Shown here one piece after another: positions 8,445-17,803 of a stretch of DNA of 55,827 nt. Under the pieces are notes generated by a model that worked only from the letters and a program-made list of their open reading frames with translations, ran no database searches and had not been told where the DNA came from. The stretch's first letter is position 1, and each line of letters begins with the position of its first letter. Source of the stretch: a gamma proteobacterium endosymbiont of Lamellibrachia anaximandri. Its GTDB lineage: Bacteria > Pseudomonadota > Gammaproteobacteria > Chromatiales > Chromatiaceae. The position numbers and the translations under genes are program-made. The DNA lies in NCBI GenBank assembly GCA_016756835.1, contig JAESPE010000009.1, positions 1 through 55,827 on the forward strand, given 5' to 3'.

Positions 8445-9505
8445 GCGGGATAGCCAGCCTGACGGAGTTTCTCGAAACGGCCGGTGGACGTCTGCGTTTC
8501 TTCGACATGGGACGCCGTGTCAGCAAAATCCCCCACGATGATTTTCTCAAGTTCGAAAGAACCGAGCTTCCCTACCCACAGCCACTACAACAGCAGGCCT
8601 GGTTTGCCTTGGTCTTCCATGACCGTGAAAGTCAGGAGGAACCATTTATCTGGTTCCTGCGTTTCCCTTTGGATGAGCAGGGCAAGCTGATGCTGGCCGC
8701 GCGGGACGATTTCATGCATCGACTGGTGGAGACACTGGGGGAAAAGCTCAAGGCGGAAAGCAATGGAGAACAGTTCCAGGCTGCGTTGGAGGATAATCCC
8801 TACGCCTTTCAACCGAAACAGGAACGCCTGGCCGTTCTGCACGCCAAGCTTACTCTGCTGCTGAAACAGCCTGCTTCCCGCTACTATGATCACGCGGTCG
8901 GCTATTTTCAGGGTAAGCTCGGCTGGGATCAGTGGTCTTTTCTTGGCTATCAGGGCATTGCCGATCTGGCGGCCCGCTGTGCCGAGCCGGAGATGGCCAG
9001 GCAAATCGCCGAGGCGATTCCACATCTGCCCCCATCCCCGTTGGAGGCGCTCTGTCATTGTTTGGAAAATGAAGCGGTGCCGGTGGCGATTGCCGAAGCG
9101 CTCTGTAAAAGGGTGGGGGTGACCCTGGCAGAGGACGAACCTGATCCCCAAATAGTTACTGCCGGCATTCGTGGCATCTCCAACAGCATCTCCCTGACCT
9201 ATAGGGATAAGCTGATCGACAGCGTGCTGAATCATCCGATAGCCTCTCGCAGCGACGTGCTCACGGCGATTGGGGGACGGGCCTGGGAGGCGTTGGAGGA
9301 CGAGGAGCTGCGCTGCCGCTATCTTGAATGCCTGGCGGCATCTGATGAGTCGCAGGGCTTTTTCAACCGGGTGCTGGCAGATCTGCTTTTTCTTCCCGGC
9401 ACCCGCAGCTTCATGTTGGCCAGTCTGCGCGATCCCAAACGATCCGAGACACTGTCGGCAGCCATCGGTGAGTTTTTTTCCAGCATTCGGTCACCAGTAA
9501 CCTGA
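8441..9505 (+). CDS. DUF3549 family protein
   Basis: A soluble protein of 354 residues with the start at 8441, where ATGA overlaps the YcgN-type stop. It resembles the DUF3549 family of gammaproteobacteria: an N-terminal block SLTEFLETAGGRLRFFDMGR followed by RVSKIP and FLRFPLDEQGKLMLAARDDF, then a helical HEAT-like C-terminal region (IAEAIPHLPPSPLEALCHCL, VLTAIGGRAWEALEDEELR). The function is unknown. No signal peptide or membrane helix is seen. Coupling to the cysteine-cluster gene suggests they work in the same process. Confidence 0.75.
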   Translation: MSGIASLTEFLETAGGRLRFFDMGRRVSKIPHDDFLKFERTELPYPQPLQQQAWFALVFHDRESQEEPFIWFLRFPLDEQGKLMLAARDDFMHRLVETLGEKLKAESNGEQFQAALEDNPYAFQPKQERLAVLHAKLTLLLKQPASRYYDHAVGYFQGKLGWDQWSFLGYQGIADLAARCAEPEMARQIAEAIPHLPPSPLEALCHCLENEAVPVAIAEALCKRVGVTLAEDEPDPQIVTAGIRGISNSISLTYRDKLIDSVLNHPIASRSDVLTAIGGRAWEALEDEELRCRYLECLAASDESQGFFNRVLADLLFLPGTRSFMLASLRDPKRSETLSAAIGEFFSSIRSPVT

Positions 9506-9792
9506 AAGCTGCGTTTGAATTCCGGGAACGGAGCCAATCCGGTCCGCCAAGTGTTGTTTAACTATCCGCTATTGCATGGATTGATATCGACCCCTTGTGT
9601 GCGTTTGCGAAAACCAATGCCTATCCCCCAGTGCGACGCGTGCCCTCCAGGTATTCCGATTGTTTGGCGCTATACTGTATTAGAGAGGAGGATCACAACG
9701 CATAATTGATGTCTGGCGATGCGGCGTTTCCCTAAGCCTTACATTGCCTATCTGTGATCAAGCTGTAACCTCGTTGAAGATGGATCAAGGCC

Positions 9793-12700
9793 ATGCGCCT
9801 GGGTATTGATTTCGGTACTTGTTATTCCAGTTCCGCGTTTCTGTTGCGGGATGACCTTGTATTGGTCAAGGAACCCCTATCCCATACTTTTTCATTCCCA
9901 TCGAGTCTCTATATAACCCAGCAGGGCGAAGTCCTGGTTGGACAAGCAGCCGAAAACCAGCGTTTGCAAGCCTTGTCTCGCTACCGAAGCGGTTTCAAGC
10001 GCGATCTGGGTCAACAGGAGCCATTCCAGCTCGGCGAACGGGCAATGCCGCCGGAGGAACTGATCGCAGAGGTTCTGAAAAAGCTCAAAACTGAAGCGGA
10101 GCAGATGAACGGTGGGGCCGCTATCACCTCAGCGGTTTTGACGGTTCCAGCGATCTACGCCGATTACAAACGCGGACTGATGGCGCGCGCCGGAATGATG
10201 GCTGGGCTTGAGGTGGCTCTGTTGGATGAGCCGGTGGCAACAGCCATCTACCACACTTGGAAAGCGGGCGCAGAACAGCGGCCCTCCGGCGGAGAGGTCG
10301 TGCTGGTCTACGATCTTGGCGGAGGTACCTTCGACGCGGCTCTGGTACGCAAGACCGAATTCGGCTATGAACTGCTTGCCCTTCCTGTCGGTCTGGAACA
10401 GTGTGGCGGGATAGACCTCGACCGCATGATTTTCGAACATCTCAAGCGAAATTGCAGTCAGGAGTTGCGCACTCTGCTCGAACAGCGGGATGAAGATGCG
10501 ATGCGCCTGCGGGCCATGGTTACTGAATGGTGCAGGGGGCTCAAGCATCAACTGAGTGAAGCTCAGGAGGCGTTCGTATCTATCCCTGTTCCCGGTGCCA
10601 CAGCTATGGAGCCATTCAGTCTCGACAGGGACACCTTTAACGAGATGGTCGCTAGTTTGGCAAAGGAGACGGCCCAGCTCTGCCATAAGCTTGTCGAGAT
10701 GGCAGGAATTGGCTGGGAGTCGGTAGACTACCTGCTGCTGGTCGGAGGGTGCAGCCGGATACCCTACATCAAGGCGTTACTGGAAAACGAGTTTCAGTGC
10801 CGGGTTGAACGGGTGGACGACCCAGAACTGGCCATATCACGTGGTGCGGCGATCTATGCTGCTGAACTGGAGCGGCGAGACGATAATCCAGTCGTCTCAG
10901 CGAACGGTGGCTGGGGACTCTTCTCGAGCATCTCCGAGGCGATTCAAACGGTTAAGCCTGAAACCCGTATCCAGGTGGAACCCGGGATCTATAGGGAAAC
11001 CCTGATCATCGATAAACCGGTGGAAATTACCGGTGCGGGTGCGGTCGATCAGATCATTGTTGAATCGGAGACTGGCCCCTGTGTTTCGATGCAGACAGAG
11101 CGTGCAACTCTGAGAGGGCTTACCCTGCGCCGTGCTGAGTCCTCGCGAAAGCGCGAGAAATCGGAGAGCAGATCCCACGATGCGCATTGCGCCGTGTCGA
11201 TCTCACAAGGAAAACTCACAATGGTCGGATGCCGGGTGACATCTCAAGACGGCCCGTGCATCCTGATTAGCGGCGCACAAACCGATCCGCTGATCTGCAA
11301 GTGTCGGATCCATCATGGAAAGGAGGCAGGGATTGCGATTTCCGAAGGCGCTGCTGGAACGCTCGAGCATTGCAAAATCATTGAAAATACAGGTCCTGGA
11401 ATCTCTGTTTCTACCGGCGCCGCTCCCAAGATCGACCACTGCAATGTCCGCGGAGGAAAGAGTAACGGTATCCGTTTCAGTGACAATGGAATGGGATCGG
11501 TTGAGTATTGCGATATACGCGGAACTGAAAAACCAGGCGTTTCCGTCGATGAAGCGAGCGCTCCCACCATCTCCCACAGCAATATCCATTTTGGAAAGCA
11601 ATCCGGTATGTGGATCCAGTCCAGTGATGGCTGCATCGTAGAAGGGTGTGATATCCACGATAATCAGGAGGCCGGCTTGGTGATTGGGCCGGGGGGAAAC
11701 CCTGAAATCCGCTCATGCAGAATTCATGATGGTACGAAAGAGGGTGTGCTTACGGTCGGTGCTGGAAAAGGTATCTTCAAAAACTGCGATATTTTTTCCA
11801 ACACAGGGCCGGGTGCATCAGTTACCGGAGGTAGTGACCCAAGATTTATCCACTGCAGGATTTACGATGGAAAAGATTCCGGTGTGATTTTCGATGCCGA
11901 TGCAGTTGGCTCACTGGACCAATGTGAGATCCATTCCAACACCAATGCCAATGTCATAAGCAAAACAGGCGCGTCACCTGTTGTGCGGCGATGCACAATC
12001 CGTGGCGGGGAAATGACCGGGATATCTGTTACCGATAGTGGCAGGGGGCAGTTCATTGAATGCAACGTATTTGCCAATGGAAAATCCGGGGTCGAGATCA
12101 AGCGTAATGGCGATCCATTGTTCAGTGGATGTAAAATCCATGACGCTATAACCTCTGAAATTATCGTATCTGACAAGGGCTTGGGAACATTCGAGAATTG
12201 CGATATCTCGAAGGCGGATGACGGGGCTTTTTGGGATATCTCCTGCATGGAGATCACCGATGGTGCCAGTCCCTCGGTCAGGGGCTGTAAACTGCACGGA
12301 AACGCCGAACGTGGGTTCCTGATAAAAACCACTGCGAAGTGTTCGATTTCGGAGTGTGAGCTCTTCGATCTCCGGTGCGGACTATATATTTCAGGTAGGG
12401 CCAGCCCTGTAATCCGAAACTGCACCTTACGCGATAACGATGTCGGGATCATCTTCGATAATCAGGCCCAGGGAATGATTGAGCGTTGCGTCATCAAAGA
12501 GAACTCAGTTAGCGGAATTCAAATTACTGAAAGAGCGCAGCCACTGATACGCGTCTGCAAGATACATGAAAACCTCGGTGTTGGCGTTTTCGTGTCGGCA
12601 CAGGGGCGTACAACACTTGAGGACTGCACCATTGAAAAAAACACGGACGGATCCTGGGAGATCGAACCGCAAAGCGATGTAAGCATCGTTTGGTCGCATG

Positions 12701-12999
12701 ACCCATATCAAAAACTACGCGAGCTGTTGGCCAAGAGCGGTCGCAATGTCAAGGGCGCAAAACGCGAGACGTTCCGGTTGGTCCGCGAGATAACCGGCCA
12801 TCAATGCATCGACAAAAAGAGAAAGATGCGCGGTGTTCCCTATCAGTTGCTGCGCAACTTAAACGAGGTATGGGTACAAGCGGGGCACCGCCCGCTGTCT
12901 CAACAAGCGTGGTTCTCCGAAGACGGAGAGATCACGACGGTAGGCTGGTTCAGTGATGAAAGCTGGATGCTGCGAAGACTCCACGAACTGGGACTCTGA
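9793..12999 (+). CDS. Hsp70-type ATPase fused to a right-handed beta-helix
   Basis: Residues 1-355 form an actin-like Hsp70 ATPase domain: phosphate-1 GIDFGTCYSSSA, connect segment LDEPVATAIYH, phosphate-2 [13 protein letters not shown] (about 171-183) and adenosine loop LVGGCSRIPYIKALL. The Hsp70 substrate-binding domain is missing. In its place residues 376-420 form a beta-helix cap (SISEAIQTVKPETRIQVEPG). About 21 coils of 23 residues follow (roughly 470-960), each of the type xCxIxxNxxxGIxV. In 20 of the 21 coils the second position is Cys (first C480, last C945; one coil has Ser), so a stacked cysteine ladder is predicted. A globular tail of about 100 residues ends the protein. There is no signal peptide, so it is cytoplasmic. 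It is the first gene of a rightward cluster with two C39-like and two dynamin-like genes. The domain roles are known; the function of the fusion is not. Confidence 0.9.
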   Translation: MRLGIDFGTCYSSSAFLLRDDLVLVKEPLSHTFSFPSSLYITQQGEVLVGQAAENQRLQALSRYRSGFKRDLGQQEPFQLGERAMPPEELIAEVLKKLKTEAEQMNGGAAITSAVLTVPAIYADYKRGLMARAGMMAGLEVALLDEPVATAIYHTWKAGAEQRPSGGEVVLVYDLGGGTFDAALVRKTEFGYELLALPVGLEQCGGIDLDRMIFEHLKRNCSQELRTLLEQRDEDAMRLRAMVTEWCRGLKHQLSEAQEAFVSIPVPGATAMEPFSLDRDTFNEMVASLAKETAQLCHKLVEMAGIGWESVDYLLLVGGCSRIPYIKALLENEFQCRVERVDDPELAISRGAAIYAAELERRDDNPVVSANGGWGLFSSISEAIQTVKPETRIQVEPGIYRETLIIDKPVEITGAGAVDQIIVESETGPCVSMQTERATLRGLTLRRAESSRKREKSESRSHDAHCAVSISQGKLTMVGCRVTSQDGPCILISGAQTDPLICKCRIHHGKEAGIAISEGAAGTLEHCKIIENTGPGISVSTGAAPKIDHCNVRGGKSNGIRFSDNGMGSVEYCDIRGTEKPGVSVDEASAPTISHSNIHFGKQSGMWIQSSDGCIVEGCDIHDNQEAGLVIGPGGNPEIRSCRIHDGTKEGVLTVGAGKGIFKNCDIFSNTGPGASVTGGSDPRFIHCRIYDGKDSGVIFDADAVGSLDQCEIHSNTNANVISKTGASPVVRRCTIRGGEMTGISVTDSGRGQFIECNVFANGKSGVEIKRNGDPLFSGCKIHDAITSEIIVSDKGLGTFENCDISKADDGAFWDISCMEITDGASPSVRGCKLHGNAERGFLIKTTAKCSISECELFDLRCGLYISGRASPVIRNCTLRDNDVGIIFDNQAQGMIERCVIKENSVSGIQITERAQPLIRVCKIHENLGVGVFVSAQGRTTLEDCTIEKNTDGSWEIEPQSDVSIVWSHDPYQKLRELLAKSGRNVKGAKRETFRLVREITGHQCIDKKRKMRGVPYQLLRNLNEVWVQAGHRPLSQQAWFSEDGEITTVGWFSDESWMLRRLHELGL

Positions 13000-13058
13000 C
13001 TGTGCCGAAGACGCCGGGCACACCATGGGTAATCCCACGACCGACATGGGACTGAAGT

Positions 13059-14021
13059 ATGATCGATTTCGATGACTATCTTGAATCGCTCGATGATGAT
13101 TTCGAGGACACCCATGAAATTTCTGAACAGATGGAGAGTGAATATAGCGGGATCGAAGGTAACGAGTTTGCTGTTCCCGATATTCCAGACGGTGACGCAT
13201 CTGAGTTTAGTCGGGTCATGGCTGCCGAAACCATTGGGGAACCTATTAACACCCTGGATGCGAACTTCCCGACAGAGAGTATTACTTACGGAGAAGGATA
13301 CTGGGCCACTGAATTGTTCGATGCGAAATCATTAATCACCGCCAGCGTTCAGCCTGAAGATGTCATCGGTGATCCATGGGCTTATCTGCAGTACTGGCGA
13401 ATGCAACCCGAGCCAGGATTCGGTGCGACGACCTGTCAGAATTTCATTCTGTCCGAGCAACTTGCTGAGGGAATATCGGACGAACAGCTCAGCGCCATGG
13501 CGACTGATGCGGGATGGCAGGTTGTTGGAGCCGGGACCCCGATTGCCAGTATCGGCAATCTACTCGAATTCGGCGGCTTGGAGGTCGAATACGACCAATC
13601 CGCCACCCTCGATGACTTGGCCCAACAGTTGGCGGAAGGACGAACGGTTATCGCAGCCGTGAGTACAACCAAATTGTGGGCCCCGTCCGCCGATGATGAC
13701 AATCTGGGCGACTATCAAGGGATTCCCGGCCAGCAAGCCTTGGGTGCGGTTCAGGTCATCGGCATCGACCGGGCCGATGCGCAGAACCCGGTTGTCATAC
13801 TGAACGATCCGGGTTTGCAAAATGGTTCTGGCATCATGATTTCAGCGGAAGCTTTTATTGACGCATGGAACGAGAGCGGTGGTTACATGGTATCGGCGAC
13901 AGGTGCAGGTGCAGAATCCTCACCCCTGTTGGCGGGCGGCTACAACAAATGGGGATATTGGCAGTATGACGATGGTACTTGGGAGGAAGACTTCAAATGG
14001 GGTCATTATTACAACTATTGA
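13059..14021 (+). CDS. C39-like papain-fold protein, catalytic residues lost
   Basis: A 320-residue protein with an acidic N-terminal region (about 1-110), a C39-like papain-fold domain (about 110-280) and an aromatic tail (GYNKWGYWQYDDGTWEEDFK). Aligned with its neighbour at 14114, the oxyanion-type Gln is kept (Q116, in WRMQP), but the catalytic Cys position is Gly (G122) and the catalytic His position is Gly (G229, in ALGAVQVIGID). The ILNDPG motif with N249/D250 remains. C126 is four residues off register and cannot replace the nucleophile by simple alignment. It is therefore probably a pseudoprotease, binding or regulating its active paralogue. There is no signal peptide. It lies 59 bp after the Hsp70-beta-helix gene on the same strand. 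Confidence 0.7.
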   Translation: MIDFDDYLESLDDDFEDTHEISEQMESEYSGIEGNEFAVPDIPDGDASEFSRVMAAETIGEPINTLDANFPTESITYGEGYWATELFDAKSLITASVQPEDVIGDPWAYLQYWRMQPEPGFGATTCQNFILSEQLAEGISDEQLSAMATDAGWQVVGAGTPIASIGNLLEFGGLEVEYDQSATLDDLAQQLAEGRTVIAAVSTTKLWAPSADDDNLGDYQGIPGQQALGAVQVIGIDRADAQNPVVILNDPGLQNGSGIMISAEAFIDAWNESGGYMVSATGAGAESSPLLAGGYNKWGYWQYDDGTWEEDFKWGHYYNY

Positions 14022-14113
14022 CGAGCCAGACAGATTCACGAGTAAACAGTTGCGTGGAATGATCGAGTGGATCTGCGCAAGGTACAGACCAATATTCTGG
14101 TATGGAGAGGATG

Positions 14114-15079
14114 ATGAATGAGCTATTCGATCAGTTTGACGAATTCGAAGATGACCTCTGGGGCCCAATTGCTGACGATGCAATGGAACCCGTAGCTGAT
14201 TTATCGGTCGGTTCAGCCTATCAGGCTCCCGTTGAGTGGAATGGCATCTTTACCTCCCCAAGTGAAGAGAATAATGCGTATTTACCCGATGTTGAGCCTA
14301 TGGATCAGACTGATCTATCCTCAATCCAGTCACTTGACTCTGGCGAACTGCAGCCGGAAAACATGGCGGAGTCCTTCTTTATCGAGTATCCCGTTTTTGA
14401 TCCGGAGAACGCCGATCTGGAGCAAATCGTAGGCGATCCGGCCCAGGACATGGAGAACTGGCACATGCAGTCGACCCAGTCATCTTGCGCATTGGTCTCT
14501 CAGGAATTTATTCTGGATAAGGTGCTTGGGCGCGATGTCACCGAAGAGGAACTGACCAGTGTTGCAACTGATGCGGGTTGGTACACCCCCGGTGGAGGAA
14601 CGCCGATGAATGAGATGGGACGCATACTCGAACATTTCGAATGCCAGGTCGACTATGACATTAATTGCACCATGGATGATCTATCGGCAAAGCTTGAGCA
14701 GGGAGAATCGATTTTAGTCGCGTTGGACTCTGATGAAATATGGAACACAGGGGCCGATCTTGACGACATACTCTCCGAGTATTTCGGCATGCCTGGTCAG
14801 GATGCCAACCATGCGGTTCAGGTTATCGGTATCGATTACAGTGATCAGGGCAGCCCAAAGGTAATTCTGAATGATCCCGGTTCCCCAGATGGTAGTGGGG
14901 TCATGATTCCAGCCGATAAATTTATGGACGCCTGGGAAGACAGTAATCATTTCATGGTATCCAGTGGAGCATCCCAGGTGTCGGATCAGATGATCGGCAA
15001 CTACTATGATCGCTATGGAACCTGGTATTACGATGATGGTACGCCAGAGAGATATAACTGGGACACGGGCTATTACTGA
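14114..15079 (+). CDS. C39-like cysteine peptidase, intact catalytic residues
   Basis: A 321-residue paralogue of the preceding gene, from a tandem duplication. It has the same plan: acidic N-terminus, C39-like papain-fold domain and an aromatic C-terminal tail (YDRYGTWYYDDGTPERYNW). Here the catalytic set is complete: Gln119, Cys125 (six residues later, the papain spacing), His233 (in ANHAVQVIGID) and Asn253/Asp254 in ILNDPG. The start at 14114 is chosen because GGAG lies six bases upstream; 14102 and 14111 are also in frame. No leader peptide, membrane segment or ABC-transporter domain is present, so it is not a bacteriocin exporter of the usual C39 kind. The substrate is unknown; a neighbouring gene product is the natural guess. 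Confidence 0.75.
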   Translation: MNELFDQFDEFEDDLWGPIADDAMEPVADLSVGSAYQAPVEWNGIFTSPSEENNAYLPDVEPMDQTDLSSIQSLDSGELQPENMAESFFIEYPVFDPENADLEQIVGDPAQDMENWHMQSTQSSCALVSQEFILDKVLGRDVTEEELTSVATDAGWYTPGGGTPMNEMGRILEHFECQVDYDINCTMDDLSAKLEQGESILVALDSDEIWNTGADLDDILSEYFGMPGQDANHAVQVIGIDYSDQGSPKVILNDPGSPDGSGVMIPADKFMDAWEDSNHFMVSSGASQVSDQMIGNYYDRYGTWYYDDGTPERYNWDTGYY

Positions 15080-15132
15080 TTTGACCACCGTTTAAATTGC
15101 AATCATGAGCTTATTCAGCAGGAGAATCGATC

Positions 15133-15726
15133 ATGTCGCACTTAAGTGAACAGACTCAGGAAATTCATTCAAACAGGTCAACACAGCAGTCGGTCCGCAG
15201 GACATCCGGGCTACTGGAAAGACTCAGAAAAACCCCTTGGTTTCAGCAACTGATTCCTGCGGAAGCGGGCATAGGATGGCCGATCCCCTTGCGCAGGAAC
15301 GGAAAGGTCTATATACGAATTCCGTTTTTTGGATTCTCGCCCACGAGCGAGAAGGGAAAAACCGCCCTGTTTCCTCCTTTTGCCCTGGTCACACTGGATT
15401 GGGCCAGCTTGGTTCCAGTTGAATATGTAAACCTGCAGTTTCGAAATCCTTGGCCTGATGTGGAGTGGGGGAAGCCTGTCGGACATTTTCCTCACGAGTC
15501 AGTCGCCTCCCTTGCCGTTGGTGAATACAAAGCAAAGCGTAAGGAACTGCTTGAGCTATACAATGAGTTGTTCGACAAGCTGTCGCAGGGATCTGATTTC
15601 TCTGAAGAATGGAATCACAGATTTTCAACAGCACTAAATATACTGATGGAGCCGTCACTGGAGCCCTACTACAGGACACTCGGCAAAAAGTTTTTTGATC
15701 ACTATCTCCCGTCGAAAACGCGCTAA
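15133..15726 (+). CDS. Hypothetical protein of the Hsp70/dynamin cluster
   Basis: A 197-residue protein I do not recognise. A disordered, polar N-terminus (about 1-40) leads into a compact region with many aromatic and Pro residues (GWPIPLRRNGKVYIRIPFFG, ALFPPFALVTLDWASLVPVE), followed by a helical C-terminal half (EYKAKRKELLELYNELFDKL). There is no signal peptide or clear membrane helix. A strong Shine-Dalgarno AGGAG stands eight bases before the ATG. The gaps to both neighbours are short (53 and 63 bp) and all genes run right, so it belongs to the same presumed operon as the C39-like and dynamin-like genes. Confidence 0.75.
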   Translation: MSHLSEQTQEIHSNRSTQQSVRRTSGLLERLRKTPWFQQLIPAEAGIGWPIPLRRNGKVYIRIPFFGFSPTSEKGKTALFPPFALVTLDWASLVPVEYVNLQFRNPWPDVEWGKPVGHFPHESVASLAVGEYKAKRKELLELYNELFDKLSQGSDFSEEWNHRFSTALNILMEPSLEPYYRTLGKKFFDHYLPSKTR

Positions 15727-15789
15727 TAGTTAGGACAAACATTGTCCGCATTGAGGATTGAAAATAACCGAATTACGAGAGATCGTCCT

Positions 15790-17802
15790 ATGCTTGAGTT
15801 TGCACAATACAAAAACAGCACGCTGCTGTTGATTCGCAGCGCAATCGATCTGGCGCAATCCCAAGACCAGGATTCAATAGCCGGGGAGCTGGAAGAAGCA
15901 GCCAATCACCTGACAGAAGAGAAGATATACATCGTCGCATGCGGTGAGTTCAAGCAGGGTAAATCATCGTTCATCAATGCACTGCTCAATGAGTCCAGTC
16001 TGTTTCCTGTTGACATTGACATCACCACGAATCTGGTCTCCACCATCAGTTACGGCCCCCACGAAGTGATTGAGGTGTTGGCTGGTGAAACAGGGAATAT
16101 AATCTCCAAGGCGATCAGCCGCGACGAAATAGCAACATTCTCTACCGAACAGAAGAACAAGGACAATGTAAGAAATGTACGCTTGTTGACGATCATAAGT
16201 CCGAACGAATTGCTGAAAGACGGACTTGTGTTTGTGGACACGCCGGGAATTGGAGGTCTGAATGAGCGACATACGGAGGTGACTCAGACGTTTATCCCGA
16301 ATGCGGATGCTGCAATTTTCGTCAGCGATGCTCATGCACCACTAACCACCTCCGAGCTGAATTTTATCTCCAACATCGCGCACCACTGTCCCCATATTAT
16401 TCAGGTCGTGACAAAGATCGATTCTGTTCAGGACTATGTAAAGATCGTCGAAAGCAACCGCGCCAAACTGGCCGATATGCTGGGTGACGGCAAAGAGAAG
16501 ATCGCTGTTGTTCCGGTATCAAGTCTTGCAAAACTGGATTATCTTGAATCCCAGGATGAGGAGGATTTGGCGGACAGTAACTTTGATATTTTCCGCGAAC
16601 AGTTGTGGAGACTGATCGGCAATAACAGGGCAGCAACATTGACGCTGCATGCATTGAACAGACTATCGCTTGCCATGGCAAGACTGAACGAGCCGCTACA
16701 GGTTGAACTGAGTGCAATCGAGCAACGCAGTAAACAAAAACTCGAAGCGCTGGAACAGCAGTACCGTGACTCGAGGAGCCGGCTGCAGGAGATGTTGGAC
16801 AGCAACACCCAGTGGAGGACTATGTTGAGTGATGGACTTCAGGATATACGCATGGAGGTACTGGCGGAATTCCAAGACGGTTTCGTCGGGATAAATCGCC
16901 ATAACAACGCTAGCCTGGATGATGAAGCCCTGCTGCGAAATCCACAGCAGATCGTGGGTCTGCTTGAGTTGAACATCGACTCCCTCATGACGGATCTGTG
17001 GGCGTCGCTGAACAGGCGGGCGAGTGACCTGTTTGGACAGATGGAATCGGTCACTGGATTGAGCATGGGGGTAGTTGGCCTGAATAAAGAGGGCATCCTC
17101 AAGGCAGAAATCTCTGCAGATGAAATGGGAACGCAGGACTCCGATTGGTTCGCGAAATCCCGTTCCGTGGCGCGTGGCGGGATTTTCAATATCTATGCGG
17201 GCAGTGTTGTCGGCGGCGTGTTAGGCCTCGTGGTCGGCGGTGCCCTCGGCGCAGTGACTGGAGGTGCAGGGTTCCTCCCTGGCGTCGAACTCGGGCTTAT
17301 GGCGGGTGCTGCTCTGGGTGGAGTCGCCGGAATTGCGTCTGGTGCCAAGGAAGGATTGGCGCAGATCACAGAAAAGGACAGGAAAGCAAGAAAGATCCAG
17401 ATCGTAAAGATCATCAAGCCTTATCTCGAAGACAGCCAACGGTTGTGCCAAAAGAAGCTTACCGAGGCGACGTCAAAACTCGAACGCATTATGCGGGATG
17501 AACTCGTCAATCAACTCAGAGAGGAGAAGCAACGATGCGAGCGCACGCTCGCTTCGATTTCCGGCGGTGGCAAACTGTCGCGGAAAGCGAGCGAGGAGAG
17601 ATCGCTCACGATCAAGCGGGAAATCCAAAGAATTACCCGGATTAGCACAGCAGCACGGGAATCGACGAGAACCATCCTATCTAAAATCGCAGCCGAAAGT
17701 ACCCACACGGGTCGGGGTGAGGAGATGAGTCGCATCGATAATCAAGCAACGCATGATCAGAAGCCGGAAATTGCTGATAAGGGCGACTGGGCTGACGGAT
17801 AG
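15790..17802 (+). CDS. Dynamin-like GTPase with glycine-zipper membrane segment
   Basis: A 670-residue bacterial dynamin-like protein. GTPase motifs are G1 GEFKQGKSSFINALL (K58, S59), the switch TTNLVST, G3 DTPGIGG and G4 TKID. Coiled-coil stalk segments follow (about 300-400 and 560-640). Residues about 465-520 are a Gly/Ala-rich hydrophobic stretch (GGVLGLVVGGALGAVTGG and more), typical of membrane-inserting paddles in this family. The family remodels or fuses membranes in a GTP-dependent way. I use ATG 15790; an in-frame TTG 48 bases upstream is less likely. It is followed almost directly by a second dynamin-like gene, and such tandem pairs often form hetero-oligomers. Confidence 0.9.
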   Translation: MLEFAQYKNSTLLLIRSAIDLAQSQDQDSIAGELEEAANHLTEEKIYIVACGEFKQGKSSFINALLNESSLFPVDIDITTNLVSTISYGPHEVIEVLAGETGNIISKAISRDEIATFSTEQKNKDNVRNVRLLTIISPNELLKDGLVFVDTPGIGGLNERHTEVTQTFIPNADAAIFVSDAHAPLTTSELNFISNIAHHCPHIIQVVTKIDSVQDYVKIVESNRAKLADMLGDGKEKIAVVPVSSLAKLDYLESQDEEDLADSNFDIFREQLWRLIGNNRAATLTLHALNRLSLAMARLNEPLQVELSAIEQRSKQKLEALEQQYRDSRSRLQEMLDSNTQWRTMLSDGLQDIRMEVLAEFQDGFVGINRHNNASLDDEALLRNPQQIVGLLELNIDSLMTDLWASLNRRASDLFGQMESVTGLSMGVVGLNKEGILKAEISADEMGTQDSDWFAKSRSVARGGIFNIYAGSVVGGVLGLVVGGALGAVTGGAGFLPGVELGLMAGAALGGVAGIASGAKEGLAQITEKDRKARKIQIVKIIKPYLEDSQRLCQKKLTEATSKLERIMRDELVNQLREEKQRCERTLASISGGGKLSRKASEERSLTIKREIQRITRISTAARESTRTILSKIAAESTHTGRGEEMSRIDNQATHDQKPEIADKGDWADG

Positions 17803-17803
17803 C

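Noticed and set aside
13059-15079. C39-like pair as bacteriocin-processing exporters
   Set aside because: There are no ABC-transporter or membrane domains, and no double-glycine leader peptide gene nearby.
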